A DNA stretch of 64,000 nucleotides from Polynucleobacter sp. AP-Nino-20-G2 (GTDB lineage: Bacteria; Pseudomonadota; Gammaproteobacteria; Burkholderiales; Burkholderiaceae), in NCBI RefSeq assembly GCF_018688235.1, contig NZ_CP061313.1, positions 1,905,130 to 1,969,129 on the forward strand, written 5' to 3'. The translations under genes were made by a program, and so were the position numbers. Positions 48,385-61,186 of this stretch are shown piece by piece (the first letter of the stretch is position 1; each line of letters starts with the position of its first letter). The notes beneath the pieces were generated by a model that ran no database searches, was not told the DNA's origin, and saw only the letters and a program-made list of their open reading frames with translations.

Positions 48385-49043
48385 TCGGATAGAAGGATGC
48401 GAAGACTAATGTCAGAAGATTCTGTGGGAAGCTTCTTAAAGCCACTGCGCGCAAATCGATGCCAACGGCCTAAGACGGAACTCATCAACATTGCCGCGCG
48501 AATGCTAACTTCATCTTGAGACACGTTTGCCCAAGAGCCGCCCTGTGTTTGCGCAATACGTAATGCTTGTTTCAAAGATGCCTCAACACGATCAAGCACT
48601 TGTGTAATACGCTCTTGCAAACGGTCATCTTCTTGGAGCAAAGCATCACCTAGTAATACACGAGTCATTCCCGGATTTTTTTCCGCAAAGAATAAAAGCA
48701 TCTGCAAAATACCGCGCGCCTGTGCCAAGCCAGACTCTTCTTTTTGATTAATTTGATTAATCAAACCAAATACGGTCTGCTCAATAAAGGAAATTAATCC
48801 CTCAAACATCTGCGCCTTACTGGCGAAATGACGATAAAGCGCCGCTTCTGAGACTTGAATTTTCGCTGCTAGCGCTGCGGTTGTAACGCGCTCACCCTTA
48901 GGGTTTTGCAGCATCTCCGCCAATACCTGAAGAATCTGTAGGCGTCGCTCGCCGGGGCGTGGACGCTTGCGTGTCTTACCCTCATCGGCAATCACGGCCT
49001 CAACCTCTGATGAATTTGGGTCCAAAGAATCACGCATATTCAT
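48381..49043 (-). CDS. slmA: TetR-type regulator, SlmA-like nucleoid occlusion factor
   Basis: 220 residues. After a basic N-terminus ([20 protein letters not shown]), the HTH is [21 protein letters not shown], followed by [15 protein letters not shown], close to SlmA. SlmA binds chromosomal sites and inhibits FtsZ polymerisation over the nucleoid. It lies between argB and metX, as often seen in Burkholderiales (near argB). The SlmA role is by similarity and synteny; a local regulator of metX is less likely but not excluded. Confidence 0.82.
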   Translation of the reverse strand: MNMRDSLDPNSSEVEAVIADEGKTRKRPRPGERRLQILQVLAEMLQNPKGERVTTAALAAKIQVSEAALYRHFASKAQMFEGLISFIEQTVFGLINQINQKEESGLAQARGILQMLLFFAEKNPGMTRVLLGDALLQEDDRLQERITQVLDRVEASLKQALRIAQTQGGSWANVSQDEVSIRAAMLMSSVLGRWHRFARSGFKKLPTESSDISLRILLSE

Positions 49044-49059
49044 ATCTCTTATTCAGCTC

Positions 49060-49962
49060 TTAACGCGAGCGAATCATTGTCCCGAATGCTTGCTCAGTAA
49101 GAATTTCCAGCAACAACGAGTGCTCAATTCGTCCATCAATAATGTGCACCGAATTCACACCACTCTTAGCCGCATCAAGGGCCGAAGAAATCTTAGGCAA
49201 CATCCCACCGGAAATGGTTCCATCCGCGAACAAACCATCAATCTCACGCGCAGTGAGATCGGTTAATAGAGTGCCGCTCTTATCCATCACACCAGGAATA
49301 TTGGTCATCATTACCAACTTCTCTGCATGCAGAATTTCAGCCATCTTGCCAGCAACCAAGTCAGCATTGATGTTGTATGCCTGACCCTCTTCGCTAAATC
49401 CAATCGGGGAGATCACCGGAATAAATGCGTCATCTTGCAGCGCTTTTACTACCGCAGGATTAATAGCCTCAATTTCACCAACGAAGCCAAGATCTATAGT
49501 GCTGCCAGCCTTCTGCTCATCAGCAACCAACATTTTCTTCGCACGAATCAAGCCGCCATCTTTACCGGTCAAGCCAACAGCCTGGCCGCCAAAGTGATTA
49601 ATCAACATCACGATGTCTTGCTGCACTTCACCACCAAGAACCCATTCCACCACTTCCATGGTTTCTTCATCGGTCACGCGCATGCCTTGAATAAAGGTGC
49701 CGGTCTTGCCAATCTTTTTCAAAGCCTCGTCAATTTGCGGACCGCCACCATGAACCACCACAGGATTCATTCCAACCAGCTTGAGCAAAATGACATCGCG
49801 CGCAAAGCTTTCCTTCAAGCGCTCCTCAACCATGGCGTTACCACCGTACTTAATCACAATAGTCTTACCGTGATAAGCACGAATGTAAGGTAAAGCCTCG
49901 GCCAAAATCTCCGCCTTCAGTAAGGGGGGGATTTCGCTAATAGATGGAGATTGCTTAGTCAT
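49060..49962 (-). CDS. argB: Acetylglutamate kinase
   Basis: 300 residues of the amino-acid kinase fold. [19 protein letters not shown] and [18 protein letters not shown] mark the nucleotide and substrate sites, and [19 protein letters not shown] the C-terminus. It phosphorylates N-acetylglutamate, the second step of arginine synthesis. It is the first gene of a tight minus-strand run argB-slmA-metX-metW-ampG. Confidence 0.96.
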   Translation of the reverse strand: MTKQSPSISEIPPLLKAEILAEALPYIRAYHGKTIVIKYGGNAMVEERLKESFARDVILLKLVGMNPVVVHGGGPQIDEALKKIGKTGTFIQGMRVTDEETMEVVEWVLGGEVQQDIVMLINHFGGQAVGLTGKDGGLIRAKKMLVADEQKAGSTIDLGFVGEIEAINPAVVKALQDDAFIPVISPIGFSEEGQAYNINADLVAGKMAEILHAEKLVMMTNIPGVMDKSGTLLTDLTAREIDGLFADGTISGGMLPKISSALDAAKSGVNSVHIIDGRIEHSLLLEILTEQAFGTMIRSR

Positions 49963-49991
49963 TGCTACTTATTAAAAGTGGATCCGGTGAA

Positions 49992-50465
49992 TTAATCGCC
50001 AAACAATTTTTGACGGAGTTCGCGACGCTCTTGCGCCTCAAGAGATAAGTTGGCTGTTGGGCGTGCAATTAAACGATTTAGACCAATAGGCTCGCCAGTT
50101 TCTTCGCACCAACCGTAATCGCCAGACTCGATACGAGCCAAGGCCTGCTCAACTTTTTTCAGCAGCTTACGCTCGCGATCGCGTGTGCGCAACTCAAGGG
50201 CATGCTCCTCTTCAATCGTCGCGCGGTCTGCAGGATCGGGAACCAAAATATTTTCACGCAGATGCTCTGTTGTTTCAGAAGCATTCTTCAAGATGTCGTC
50301 TTTTAAAGTCAGTAACTTCTGACGGAAGAAATCCAACTGGGCTGCACTCATGTAGTCCTTATCGGACATCTTGAGCAACTCAGCTTCAGTTAAAGGTGCG
50401 CCCTTGGCAACCTTAGTGCTCGCTTTTGCCGTAGCCGTAGATTTCGTTGGTGTTTTTACCGTCAT
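49992..50465 (-). CDS. dksA: RNA polymerase-binding transcription factor DksA
   Basis: About 157 residues from the ATG at 50465 (GGAAAG upstream); an ATG at 50492 would add 9. A Lys/Thr/Ala-rich N-terminus precedes the coiled coil with the tip region (LVPDPADRATIEEEHALELR). The C-terminal zinc-finger area reads CEETGEPIGLNRLIARPTAN and then LSLEAQERR. Only the first of the four E. coli cysteines is kept. This Cys-poor form is common in Burkholderiales. It acts with ppGpp in the stringent response. Confidence 0.92.
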   Translation of the reverse strand: MTVKTPTKSTATAKASTKVAKGAPLTEAELLKMSDKDYMSAAQLDFFRQKLLTLKDDILKNASETTEHLRENILVPDPADRATIEEEHALELRTRDRERKLLKKVEQALARIESGDYGWCEETGEPIGLNRLIARPTANLSLEAQERRELRQKLFGD

Positions 50466-50578
50466 TTCATTCTTTCCATGGGTTTGAAGCATTATTACTT
50501 CATTCTGCCAAAGTTTTACTGCACTTTAGGTAATATTCATCAATATTGACCGTGGGGCCGGATTGTACTTGAAAAACC

Positions 50579-51640
50579 CTAGGCCAAACAGCCCTCCAGC
50601 CCAGCCAGTAGCGTGTCTTTGGGCAAATCGATGCCTATAAATACCATCCTGGTTTGCTTGGGCTCCGCGCCCCATAAACCAGCCAAATCGCTCCCCATCA
50701 TCTGGTGAACGCCCTGAAACACGACTTTTCGGTTACTGCCCTTCACGTAGAGCACCCCTTTGTACCGCAACATCTTCTCGCCAAAGACCTCCAAAATACC
50801 CCCAAGGAAGTCTTCCAGTTTTTTATGATCAAAGGGTTTATCACTACGAAAAACGAAGGATTGGATGCGGTCCGTATGGCCAGAATGGCCATGATGGTCA
50901 TGGCTATGGTCATGCCCGCAAGCGCTGTGATCATGGTGATCATGGCTGTGATCGTGTCCACAGGTCGCATGATCATGATCCTCTTGCTCCAGAAAATGGG
51001 GGTCAATGTCTAGCTTGGCATTCAAATTGAAGCCTTTGAGATCTAAAACAGCATCCAAAGGAACCACTCCTTTAGAAATCGCCTGAATCGGTGCACGAGG
51101 ATTCATGTGCATTAAGCGACCACGTAAAGCATCCACCTCTGCAGGGCTTACTAGATCGGTCTTAGTGATAAAGATTTGGTCTGCAAAACCCACTTGACGC
51201 TGCGCCTCTTCATGTTCAGTCAGCTGTTGCTGTCCATGCTTCGCATCTACCAATGTCACAACGGCATCCAACACATAATGATCCGCAACATCGTCATCCA
51301 TAAAGAATGTCTGTGCTACCGGGCCTGGATTGGCAACGCCTGTAGTTTCAATGACTACACGCTCAAAGCTAATTTTTTTATCTTTACGCTGTTCCCACAA
51401 CTCATTGAGCGCTTCCACCAAGTCACCACGAATCGTGCAGCAGATACAACCATTGCTCATCTGCACAATATTTTCTTGATTGTCTTGAACCAAGATATCG
51501 TTATCGATATTTTCTTCGCCGAACTCGTTTTCAATCACGGCAATTTTTTTGCCATGTTGCTCAGTCAGAATATGTTTGAGCAAAGTGGTTTTACCGCTAC
51601 CTAAAAAGCCAGTCAGAATGGTTACTGGAATTAACGCCAT
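50579..51640 (-). CDS. G3E-family GTPase with His-rich metal-binding loop (CobW/ZigA-like)
   Basis: About 353 residues from the ATG at 51640. The GTPase P-loop [15 protein letters not shown] and the metal-site CxCC motif [16 protein letters not shown] are present, as are TTGVANPGP and the NKD-like ITKTDL. A loop near residues 217-257 contains repeated [13 protein letters not shown] units, 18 or more histidines. The C-terminal CobW_C domain follows. Such proteins are proposed zinc (or other metal) metallochaperones. I see no recognisable Zur box in the short upstream gap, so metal specificity is inference. Confidence 0.9.
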   Translation of the reverse strand: MALIPVTILTGFLGSGKTTLLKHILTEQHGKKIAVIENEFGEENIDNDILVQDNQENIVQMSNGCICCTIRGDLVEALNELWEQRKDKKISFERVVIETTGVANPGPVAQTFFMDDDVADHYVLDAVVTLVDAKHGQQQLTEHEEAQRQVGFADQIFITKTDLVSPAEVDALRGRLMHMNPRAPIQAISKGVVPLDAVLDLKGFNLNAKLDIDPHFLEQEDHDHATCGHDHSHDHHDHSACGHDHSHDHHGHSGHTDRIQSFVFRSDKPFDHKKLEDFLGGILEVFGEKMLRYKGVLYVKGSNRKVVFQGVHQMMGSDLAGLWGAEPKQTRMVFIGIDLPKDTLLAGLEGCLA

Positions 51641-51708
51641 GATGGATCCAATCAAAATCTAGAAGTAATGCGTTCCCAAGCGGGAAACCTGATATCTTAC
51701 CGAGTTCC

Positions 51709-52719
51709 TCAGTCTTTGCCAGCCTTTGCGCGTGGATGGGCTTTATCGTAGGCCTGAGCAAGGTGCTGAAAATCTAAAGAGGTGTAAATCTGGGTGCTTG
51801 CAATGCTGGCATGGCCCAACATCTCCTGAACGGCACGCAAATCCTGTGATGACTGCAAAACATGGCTAGCGAAGCTATGTCGCATCATGTGGGGGTGAAC
51901 ATGGGTTGGAAGGCCTGCTCGCATCGCCAAGGTTCGCAAGCGTGCCTGTACCGTCCGCGGAGATAGACGGGCCCCCGTAGCCGATATAAACAGGGCATGT
52001 GAAGATTGCGCTTGCCCAGCGTGGCAGGCTTGATCTCGAGCCTCTCGCCACGCTTTCAAAGACAGCATGGCTGGTCCGCCGATGGGGACGGAGCGACGCT
52101 TGCCGCCCTTACCCAAAACAGTGACTTCAGCAGCATCCCAATCAAGCCAACCTGCAGACTCATGCTGACGATCCTTGCTCTGCATGACATCGATGCCTAG
52201 AAGTTCAGATAAACGCAATCCCGAGGAGTAGAGCAAATCAATGATGGCGGCATCGCGCATGCTTTCTAAATCTTGCTTTTCTTCGGCCTCTTTAACCGCC
52301 TGGTTTACCAAAGAGAGTGCTTGCTCTACCGAGAGGGCTTTAGGCAAAGACTTCAAACGCTTAGGGGCTTTGACATCATCGACAGGGTTAGCAACAAGAT
52401 TGGCAGTCACGCGCCCAGCTTGTGCCTCACGGCGCGCATCTTTCTCAGTTAGCCAGTCATACCAACCGCGCCAAGCAGACAGCGCTCTAGCAATGGTACG
52501 AGAAGACTTGTCTTTTGAATGCATACGTCCGGCCCACCGGCGCACATGCGCATTAGTCACCTTGAGCAACTCCACTGAATCATCCGCTGCAAAGGTTTGG
52601 AGCTCGCTGAGATCCATGCGATAGGCCTTCAGCGTATGCGGTGAGAGCTGCCTTAGGACATGCAGCTCGTGCAAGTACTCTTGTACAAGAGGATGAAGCT
52701 CAGCTAGCGTTTGGCTCAT
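51709..52719 (-). CDS. xerC: Tyrosine recombinase XerC
   Basis: 336 residues. The SAM-like N-terminal domain (YLHELHVLRQLSPHTLKAYR) precedes the catalytic domain with Arg in SSGLRLSELLG, HPHMMRHSFASHVLQ (H-xx-R), LGHASIASTQIYT (His and Tyr nucleophile). It resolves chromosome dimers at dif with XerD. The start overlaps the end of the DUF484 gene by 20 bases. Housekeeping synteny and full length argue against a phage integrase. Confidence 0.94.
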   Translation of the reverse strand: MSQTLAELHPLVQEYLHELHVLRQLSPHTLKAYRMDLSELQTFAADDSVELLKVTNAHVRRWAGRMHSKDKSSRTIARALSAWRGWYDWLTEKDARREAQAGRVTANLVANPVDDVKAPKRLKSLPKALSVEQALSLVNQAVKEAEEKQDLESMRDAAIIDLLYSSGLRLSELLGIDVMQSKDRQHESAGWLDWDAAEVTVLGKGGKRRSVPIGGPAMLSLKAWREARDQACHAGQAQSSHALFISATGARLSPRTVQARLRTLAMRAGLPTHVHPHMMRHSFASHVLQSSQDLRAVQEMLGHASIASTQIYTSLDFQHLAQAYDKAHPRAKAGKD

Positions 52720-53374
52720 AAGCCTGGATGCGATCCAAAGCTGCGGCAGTTAATTCAGCAATCTGGCGTAAATAGAAAGCACCCATATCAGCCGTGAAAC
52801 GCGTTTCATCCTTGCTAGCCAAGAGCAACACCGCCGGAGACTGAACGGCTCCAACGCTCTTACCTAAAGGCAATCCAATCGCGACCATGCTTTGCCACTT
52901 TGGATTTATCTTGACTTGGGTTGCAAGTAAATCCACGCTGGCAGAAGCCAACTCCTTGGCCGATCCACACAGCGGCGTATCAACCCAAGGACTAAATGCG
53001 GGATTGGGCGACAGGAGTTCCGCAGCTTCAACCTCAAACACTTCTGCCAAGCCCGCAGTCACCGCAGCTTCAACGTCAGCCTTGCTGTTGGCGCGCATGA
53101 GTCGCAGCAACCAGGAGACCAAACTTTGCTGTGTTTTGTCATTGCGGCTACCAAAGTGCAACATCTCACTTAAACGACGATTGAGCTCTTGGTTTTGCGT
53201 ACGCAATAAAGTCATTTGACGCTCTTGCAATGAAATCGCGCGATCCTCGTGCGGATGCTTTAAACGAATTTCGTTCAAGAGGTTTGCGTAACGCTCAAAA
53301 AAACCAGGGGTTGCGCGCAACCACTCCGCCACCAACTCTTCTTGCTCTGCTTGCTTGGGATCAATCGCGCTCAT
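52700..53374 (-). CDS. DUF484 family protein
   Basis: 224 residues. EEELVAEWLRATPGFFERYANLL-like N-terminus, a short coiled coil (LQERQMTLLRTQNQELNRRL) and a GAF-like C-terminal domain (FYLRQIAELTAAALDRI) are typical of DUF484. The family is often encoded directly before xerC, as here, with overlapping reading frames. Its function is not established. Confidence 0.88.
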   Translation of the reverse strand: MSAIDPKQAEQEELVAEWLRATPGFFERYANLLNEIRLKHPHEDRAISLQERQMTLLRTQNQELNRRLSEMLHFGSRNDKTQQSLVSWLLRLMRANSKADVEAAVTAGLAEVFEVEAAELLSPNPAFSPWVDTPLCGSAKELASASVDLLATQVKINPKWQSMVAIGLPLGKSVGAVQSPAVLLLASKDETRFTADMGAFYLRQIAELTAAALDRIQAYEPNAS

Positions 53375-53412
53375 GTATCTCTTCCTCGTTTACTCTTTTA
53401 TTTGGCTTGTGC

Positions 53413-54881
53413 TTAGCTTAGTTTTTTACGCAACAACTCATTCACTTGACCAGGATTTGCTTTTCCTTGGGACGCCTTCATGATTTGACCTACCAATGCA
53501 TTAAATGCTTTTTCTTTGCCTGAACGGAACTCTTCTACGGACTTCTCATTCGCGGCCAAGACCTTGTCAATCATCGCCTCAAGCTCACCGCTATCACTAA
53601 TTTGCTTTAGGCCCTTAGCGTCAATGACTTGATCAACGGTGCTGATGGATTTACCAGCTACAGCCTCCTCCCACAGAATCGCAAAGATATCTTTTGCAAT
53701 CTTGTTAGAGATAGTGCCATCAGCAACACGAGTCAACAGTGGTGCTAAATGTGCGGCCTTCAAAGGTGCGCTTGCAGTAGCAATGCCTGCACGATTCAAT
53801 GACGAGGCAAACTCGCCCGCAATCAGATTGGCCGCAGCTTTTGCTAATGGCTTACCAACAAGCGCCAAGAGCTCTTCAAACACTTGGGCCGTGTCACGAT
53901 CCTGTGTAAGCAGTTGTGCATCGTATGCGCTCAAACCAAACTCACCTTGCCACTGCTCGCGAAGCTGCGCAGGTAATGCTGGCATTTGGCTACGTACATT
54001 TGCAATCCAAGCGTCATCAATGACCACTGGCAATAAATCGGGGTCAGGGAAGTAGCGATAGTCGTTTGCATCTTCTTTACTACGCATGCTACGCGTCTCT
54101 TGGCGATCGGGATCGTACAAACGCGTTTCTTGAATGACTGTACCGCCATCTTCAATTAATTCAATTTGGCGACGCACTTCATATTGAATGGCTTCTTCTA
54201 AAAAGCGGAAGGAGTTTAAGTTCTTAATCTCACAACGCGTACCAAATTCTTTTTGACCCATTGGGCGCACAGAAACGTTGGCATCACAACGGAAGGAGCC
54301 CTCCTGCATATTGCCATCGCATACGCCCAACCACACCACCAGGGTATGCAAGGCTTTTGCATATGCCACTGCTTCGGCGGCGCTGCGCATCACTGGCTCA
54401 GTCACGATCTCCAATAGAGGAGTGCCGGCGCGATTAAGATCAATGCCGCTAGACGCTTCACCATGAGGACCAATAAAACCTTCTTCATGAACGGACTTAC
54501 CCGCATCTTCTTCCATGTGAGCGCGTGTAAGCTCAACCACCTTCACTTGATCGCCGACCAAGATTTCTAAATAGCCGCCAACAACTACAGGGAGCTCCAT
54601 CTGACTAATCTGATAACCCTTAGGCAAATCTGGGTAGAAATAATTCTTGCGAGCAAAAATACTCGCTGGTGAAATCTTCGCATTCACTGCAAGACCAAAG
54701 CGAATGGCATGCTCGACTGCTTGGCGATTTAACACTGGCAATACTCCGGGCAATGCTAAATCCACTGCACAAGCTTGTGTATTTGGACCAGCGCCAAAGC
54801 GCGTGCTTGCACCACTAAAAATTTTAGATTGTGTTTGTAGTTGCGCGTGGGTTTCTAGACCAATAACGACTTCCCATTGCA

Positions 54882-54885
<4 letters not shown>
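53413..54885 (-). CDS. gatB: Aspartyl/glutamyl-tRNA amidotransferase subunit B
   Basis: About 490 residues starting at ATG 54885, which overlaps the gatA stop (ATGATG). [40 protein letters not shown] and the C-terminal YqeY/GatB domain ([19 protein letters not shown]) are diagnostic. It forms the kinase and tRNA-binding subunit of GatCAB, which amidates mischarged Glu-tRNA-Gln or Asp-tRNA-Asn. It is the third gene of gatC-gatA-gatB. Confidence 0.97.
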
Positions 54886-57795
<2,910 letters not shown>

Positions 57796-57819
57796 TTGAC
57801 TTAAACGTCGATTAGGGAA

Positions 57820-58749
57820 TTGCAACACAGCGCTCCTCCACTTTTCAGACAAGGCGTTCCGGCTTTAGTCAAACTGATTGTCTGTCTATCGATCAGCATC
57901 GCATTGATGTTGATCGACTTTCGCTTTAAAGCGCTTGATCCGATTCGTAACAACGTCAACTGGATATTGCGTCCGCTTGAATATGTGATGATGATGCCTC
58001 GCAATGCCCTTGAAGCAACATCGGAATATTTCACGACACGCGGAACACTCGACAAAGAAAATCAAGAAATGAAAGTACGTCAAGCAGAGCTTTCTTTGCT
58101 TGCGAATCAATCTGAATTTCTGTTGGTGGAGAACCAAAACCTGCGTCAGCTCATGGAGCTCCAGAAACATATTTCATTTAAAACGCTACCCGTAGAGATC
58201 TTATTCAACCCACCCAATCCGATTTCGCAACGCATAGTGATCAATCGCGGTAGTGACGACGGACTAAAGTTGGGAAACCCTATTGCCAACGACTCGGGCA
58301 TCCTAGGTCAGGTAGTTCGTATTTACGATCACTCTGCGGAAGTGTCCTTATTGGAAGATCGTGACTTTGCAGTTCCTGTGCAAGTAGCGCGCAATGGCTT
58401 GAGGGCCGCGGTGTTTGGCGCAGGGCGCGGCAACCCCCTAGAGCTTCGTTACTTACCAGTCGCAAGCGATCTGGAGGTGGGCGACGTACTCATCACCTCT
58501 GGTATTGATGGCGTTTACCCTCCGGGATTTGCAGTGGCGATCATTAGTCGCATTGAACGCAATGCAGACAAAAATTCTTCGAATGTATTCTGCGTTCCAG
58601 TGGCGCCAGTAAATCGCTATCGTCAAGCACTTGCACTTCTTTACGATCCACAATGGGATGCCAAAGCATCAACAGTCACCAATAAGCCTGGGGCGCCACT
58701 TACCAATACTCCCGGTCGTCGTCAAACCCGCGCGCGAGGCATGCAATGA
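57820..58749 (+). CDS. mreC: Rod shape-determining protein MreC
   Basis: 309 residues with a TTG start at 57820. QHSAPPLFRQGVPALVKLIV is the expected N-terminus and is followed by one membrane helix. A coiled coil (KENQEMKVRQAELSLLANQ) and the beta-rich MreC core (IVINRGSDDGLKLGNPI, GRGNPLELRYLP) follow. It is a periplasmic scaffold of the elongasome. It overlaps mreD by 4 bases. Confidence 0.94.
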   Translation: MQHSAPPLFRQGVPALVKLIVCLSISIALMLIDFRFKALDPIRNNVNWILRPLEYVMMMPRNALEATSEYFTTRGTLDKENQEMKVRQAELSLLANQSEFLLVENQNLRQLMELQKHISFKTLPVEILFNPPNPISQRIVINRGSDDGLKLGNPIANDSGILGQVVRIYDHSAEVSLLEDRDFAVPVQVARNGLRAAVFGAGRGNPLELRYLPVASDLEVGDVLITSGIDGVYPPGFAVAIISRIERNADKNSSNVFCVPVAPVNRYRQALALLYDPQWDAKASTVTNKPGAPLTNTPGRRQTRARGMQ

Positions 58750-59270
58750 TCGACTTTGAAAGCGGCTACATTCTGCGTCCGGTTAACCCGGTATTTATTT
58801 ATTTCAGTTTATTTTGCGCGCTGCTATTAAACCTACTACCTATTGGCAATTACGGATGGGTCCCTGACTGGCTCATTATTTGCATTGTGTTTTGGAACAT
58901 TCACCAACATCGCTATGTCGGCGTGATTATTGCTTTTATTCTTGGTCTGTTTATGGATGTGCATAACTCGGATCTATTGGGGCTCCATGCCTTTAGTTAC
59001 TCGCTAGTGGCTTACCTTGCAATCTCTTGGCATCGCCGCATCATTGCGCTATCAGTGCTCACTCAAGCGTTACATTTGCTACCAATCTTTTTATTGGTCT
59101 CGCTATTTCCGGTACTGGCGCATTGGCTATTGAGTGGAGAGATCTACTGGTGGGCCTTGACTGGCACTATTCAAGCAATTATTGAAGCATTGCTTTGGCC
59201 TATTGCAACCCGCATCTTGCTCTCACCTCAACGTCGACCAATTGACGTTGATCACAATCGTCCAATCTAA
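58746..59270 (+). CDS. mreD: Rod shape-determining protein MreD
   Basis: 174 residues with about five membrane helices. ILRPVNPVFIYFSLFCALLL and YVGVIIAFILGLFMDVHN match MreD. It is an integral membrane partner of MreC. It starts inside the mreC end and precedes mrdA by 8 bases. Confidence 0.93.
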   Translation: MIDFESGYILRPVNPVFIYFSLFCALLLNLLPIGNYGWVPDWLIICIVFWNIHQHRYVGVIIAFILGLFMDVHNSDLLGLHAFSYSLVAYLAISWHRRIIALSVLTQALHLLPIFLLVSLFPVLAHWLLSGEIYWWALTGTIQAIIEALLWPIATRILLSPQRRPIDVDHNRPI

Positions 59271-59278
59271 AGAGCGGT

Positions 59279-61186
59279 ATGGTTTCTTTCAAAAAACCAG
59301 ATCTCGACTCGTTTCAAGAGCGCATTCATATTGCGACCTTATTCGTTACGTTCTGCTTCTTATTGCTGATTACACGCTTGGTTTGGCTGCAACTGGTGAG
59401 CCACGGAAAATATGCGCTTCTCGCTGAAAACAATCGCATCGCCCTAGTTCCAGCCCCGGCCAATCGCGGCCTCATCATTGACCGCAACGGGATTGTGATC
59501 GGCAGGAATTACTCGGCACTGACTCTAGATGTCAATGCCGAGGAGATTAAAGGAAATGTGGATGATCTGATCGACGAACTCTCGCAAATTGTGCTGATTT
59601 CCCCTAGAGATCGCCGCAATTTCAAGCGCTCCCTCGAGGATTCTCGAAAAATGGGCACTTTTCCCCTCAGATCCATGCTTACTGAGGCCGAAACAGCCCG
59701 ATTTATGGCAAATCGCTACCGCTTTCCCGGGGTGGAGATTCGTGCACGCAGCTTCCGAGAGTACCCATATAACGAGCTAGCCTCCCATTTAATTGGTTAT
59801 ATCGGCCGAGTTTCTCAAAGAGATAAAGAGAAAATGCAGGCTGAAATCGAGAGCTCCAAAACGGATGATCCAGATGCATTGCAGACTTCATTTTTGCCTG
59901 GCATTCAGTACGTAGGAAAAATTGGTTTAGAGCAAAGTTACGAATCTGTCTTACGCGGCGTCCCTGGATACGATCAAGTGGAGATCACTGCCGGCGGAAA
60001 ACCGGTACGCACACTTTCTAGTTCGCCCTCTGTTCCTGGAAAAAATATCGTCCTGTCCATCGATATCAAATTGCAATATTTGGTGGAGGAGCTCTATGGA
60101 AATTTCCGCGGGGCATTCGTGGCGATTGAACCTGAGACTGGTGACATATTGGCATTTGTATCGAAGCCCAACTTCAACCCAAATGACTTTGTTGAGGGCA
60201 TTGATTCGGTGACATGGAAAGAGCTCAATGACTCTCCACAGAAGCCGCTTTATAACCGCCCACTCAAAGGCATCTATCCACCAGGATCTACCTATAAGCC
60301 ATTTATGGCGCTGGCCGCTTTAGAGACAAAAAAGCGCACGCCATCACAAACCATTTCCGATCCTGGTTACTTTGATTTTGGTAACCATACATTTCGGGAC
60401 GACAAAAAGGGTGGTCACGGCATTGTCGATATGCAAAAGTCGATTGTTGAATCTTGCGATACCTACTACTACATGTTGGCGCGCGATATGGGTGTAAACA
60501 TGATGCATGACTTTATGAAGCCATTTAGCTTTGGTCAAATCACGGGCATCGATCTACAAGGTGAATCCAAAGGCGTTCTACCATCGACCGAATGGAAAAA
60601 AAATACCTTCAAGAAACCAGAACAACAAAAATGGTACGAGGGCGAAACCATCTCATTAGGTATTGGCCAGGGGTATAACGCCTTCACCATTTTGCAGCTA
60701 TCGCATGCAATGGCGAACATGGCGAATAACGGGGTTGTGATGAAGCCCCATTTAGTAAAAGCCATTGAAGATCCATTCACCAGACATCGCACTCTGACGA
60801 CACCCAAAGAAAGTTATCGGATTGATCTCAATCCAGAAAACATTGAAGTCATTAAAAAAGCAATGGTCGAAGTAAATAATTCCGGGACATCTGCAGCCGC
60901 ATTTAAGGGCACTGGATATCAGGTAGGCGGAAAGACCGGAACCGCACAAGTATTTAGCTTGAACTCAAAAGAATATAAGCATGGCGCTACCGCAGAATTT
61001 TTGCGCGATCATGCTTTGTATATTGCGTTTGCTCCTGCAGATAAGCCCACCATCGTCATTGCGATGGTGGTAGAGAATGCTGGATTTGGAGCACAGTATG
61101 CTGCTCCGATTGCAAGAAAAGCGCTCGATTTTTATCTTGAAGGTAAATGGCCCAAGGAGATTCCTGAATGGAAAAGAGCGCCATAA
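59279..61186 (+). CDS. mrdA: Penicillin-binding protein 2 (peptidoglycan transpeptidase)
   Basis: 635 residues. An N-terminal membrane anchor (IATLFVTFCFLLLITRLVWL) is followed by a pedestal domain. The transpeptidase domain has SxxK in YPPGSTYKPFM (Ser about 337), SxD-type VESCDTYYY and KTGTAQ (about 551). It crosslinks sidewall peptidoglycan with RodA as glycosyltransferase. It overlaps rodA by 19 bases. Confidence 0.96.
   Translation: MVSFKKPDLDSFQERIHIATLFVTFCFLLLITRLVWLQLVSHGKYALLAENNRIALVPAPANRGLIIDRNGIVIGRNYSALTLDVNAEEIKGNVDDLIDELSQIVLISPRDRRNFKRSLEDSRKMGTFPLRSMLTEAETARFMANRYRFPGVEIRARSFREYPYNELASHLIGYIGRVSQRDKEKMQAEIESSKTDDPDALQTSFLPGIQYVGKIGLEQSYESVLRGVPGYDQVEITAGGKPVRTLSSSPSVPGKNIVLSIDIKLQYLVEELYGNFRGAFVAIEPETGDILAFVSKPNFNPNDFVEGIDSVTWKELNDSPQKPLYNRPLKGIYPPGSTYKPFMALAALETKKRTPSQTISDPGYFDFGNHTFRDDKKGGHGIVDMQKSIVESCDTYYYMLARDMGVNMMHDFMKPFSFGQITGIDLQGESKGVLPSTEWKKNTFKKPEQQKWYEGETISLGIGQGYNAFTILQLSHAMANMANNGVVMKPHLVKAIEDPFTRHRTLTTPKESYRIDLNPENIEVIKKAMVEVNNSGTSAAAFKGTGYQVGGKTGTAQVFSLNSKEYKHGATAEFLRDHALYIAFAPADKPTIVIAMVVENAGFGAQYAAPIARKALDFYLEGKWPKEIPEWKRAP

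Noticed and set aside
51673..51686. TTCCC/GGGAA stem between xerC and the G3E GTPase gene
   Set aside because: Only 5 bp and no T-run; too weak to call a terminator or operator.
51709..52719. Tyrosine recombinase as a sign of an integrated element
   Set aside because: It is a full-length XerC beside DUF484 and dksA genes, without attachment repeats, phage genes or a tRNA nearby.
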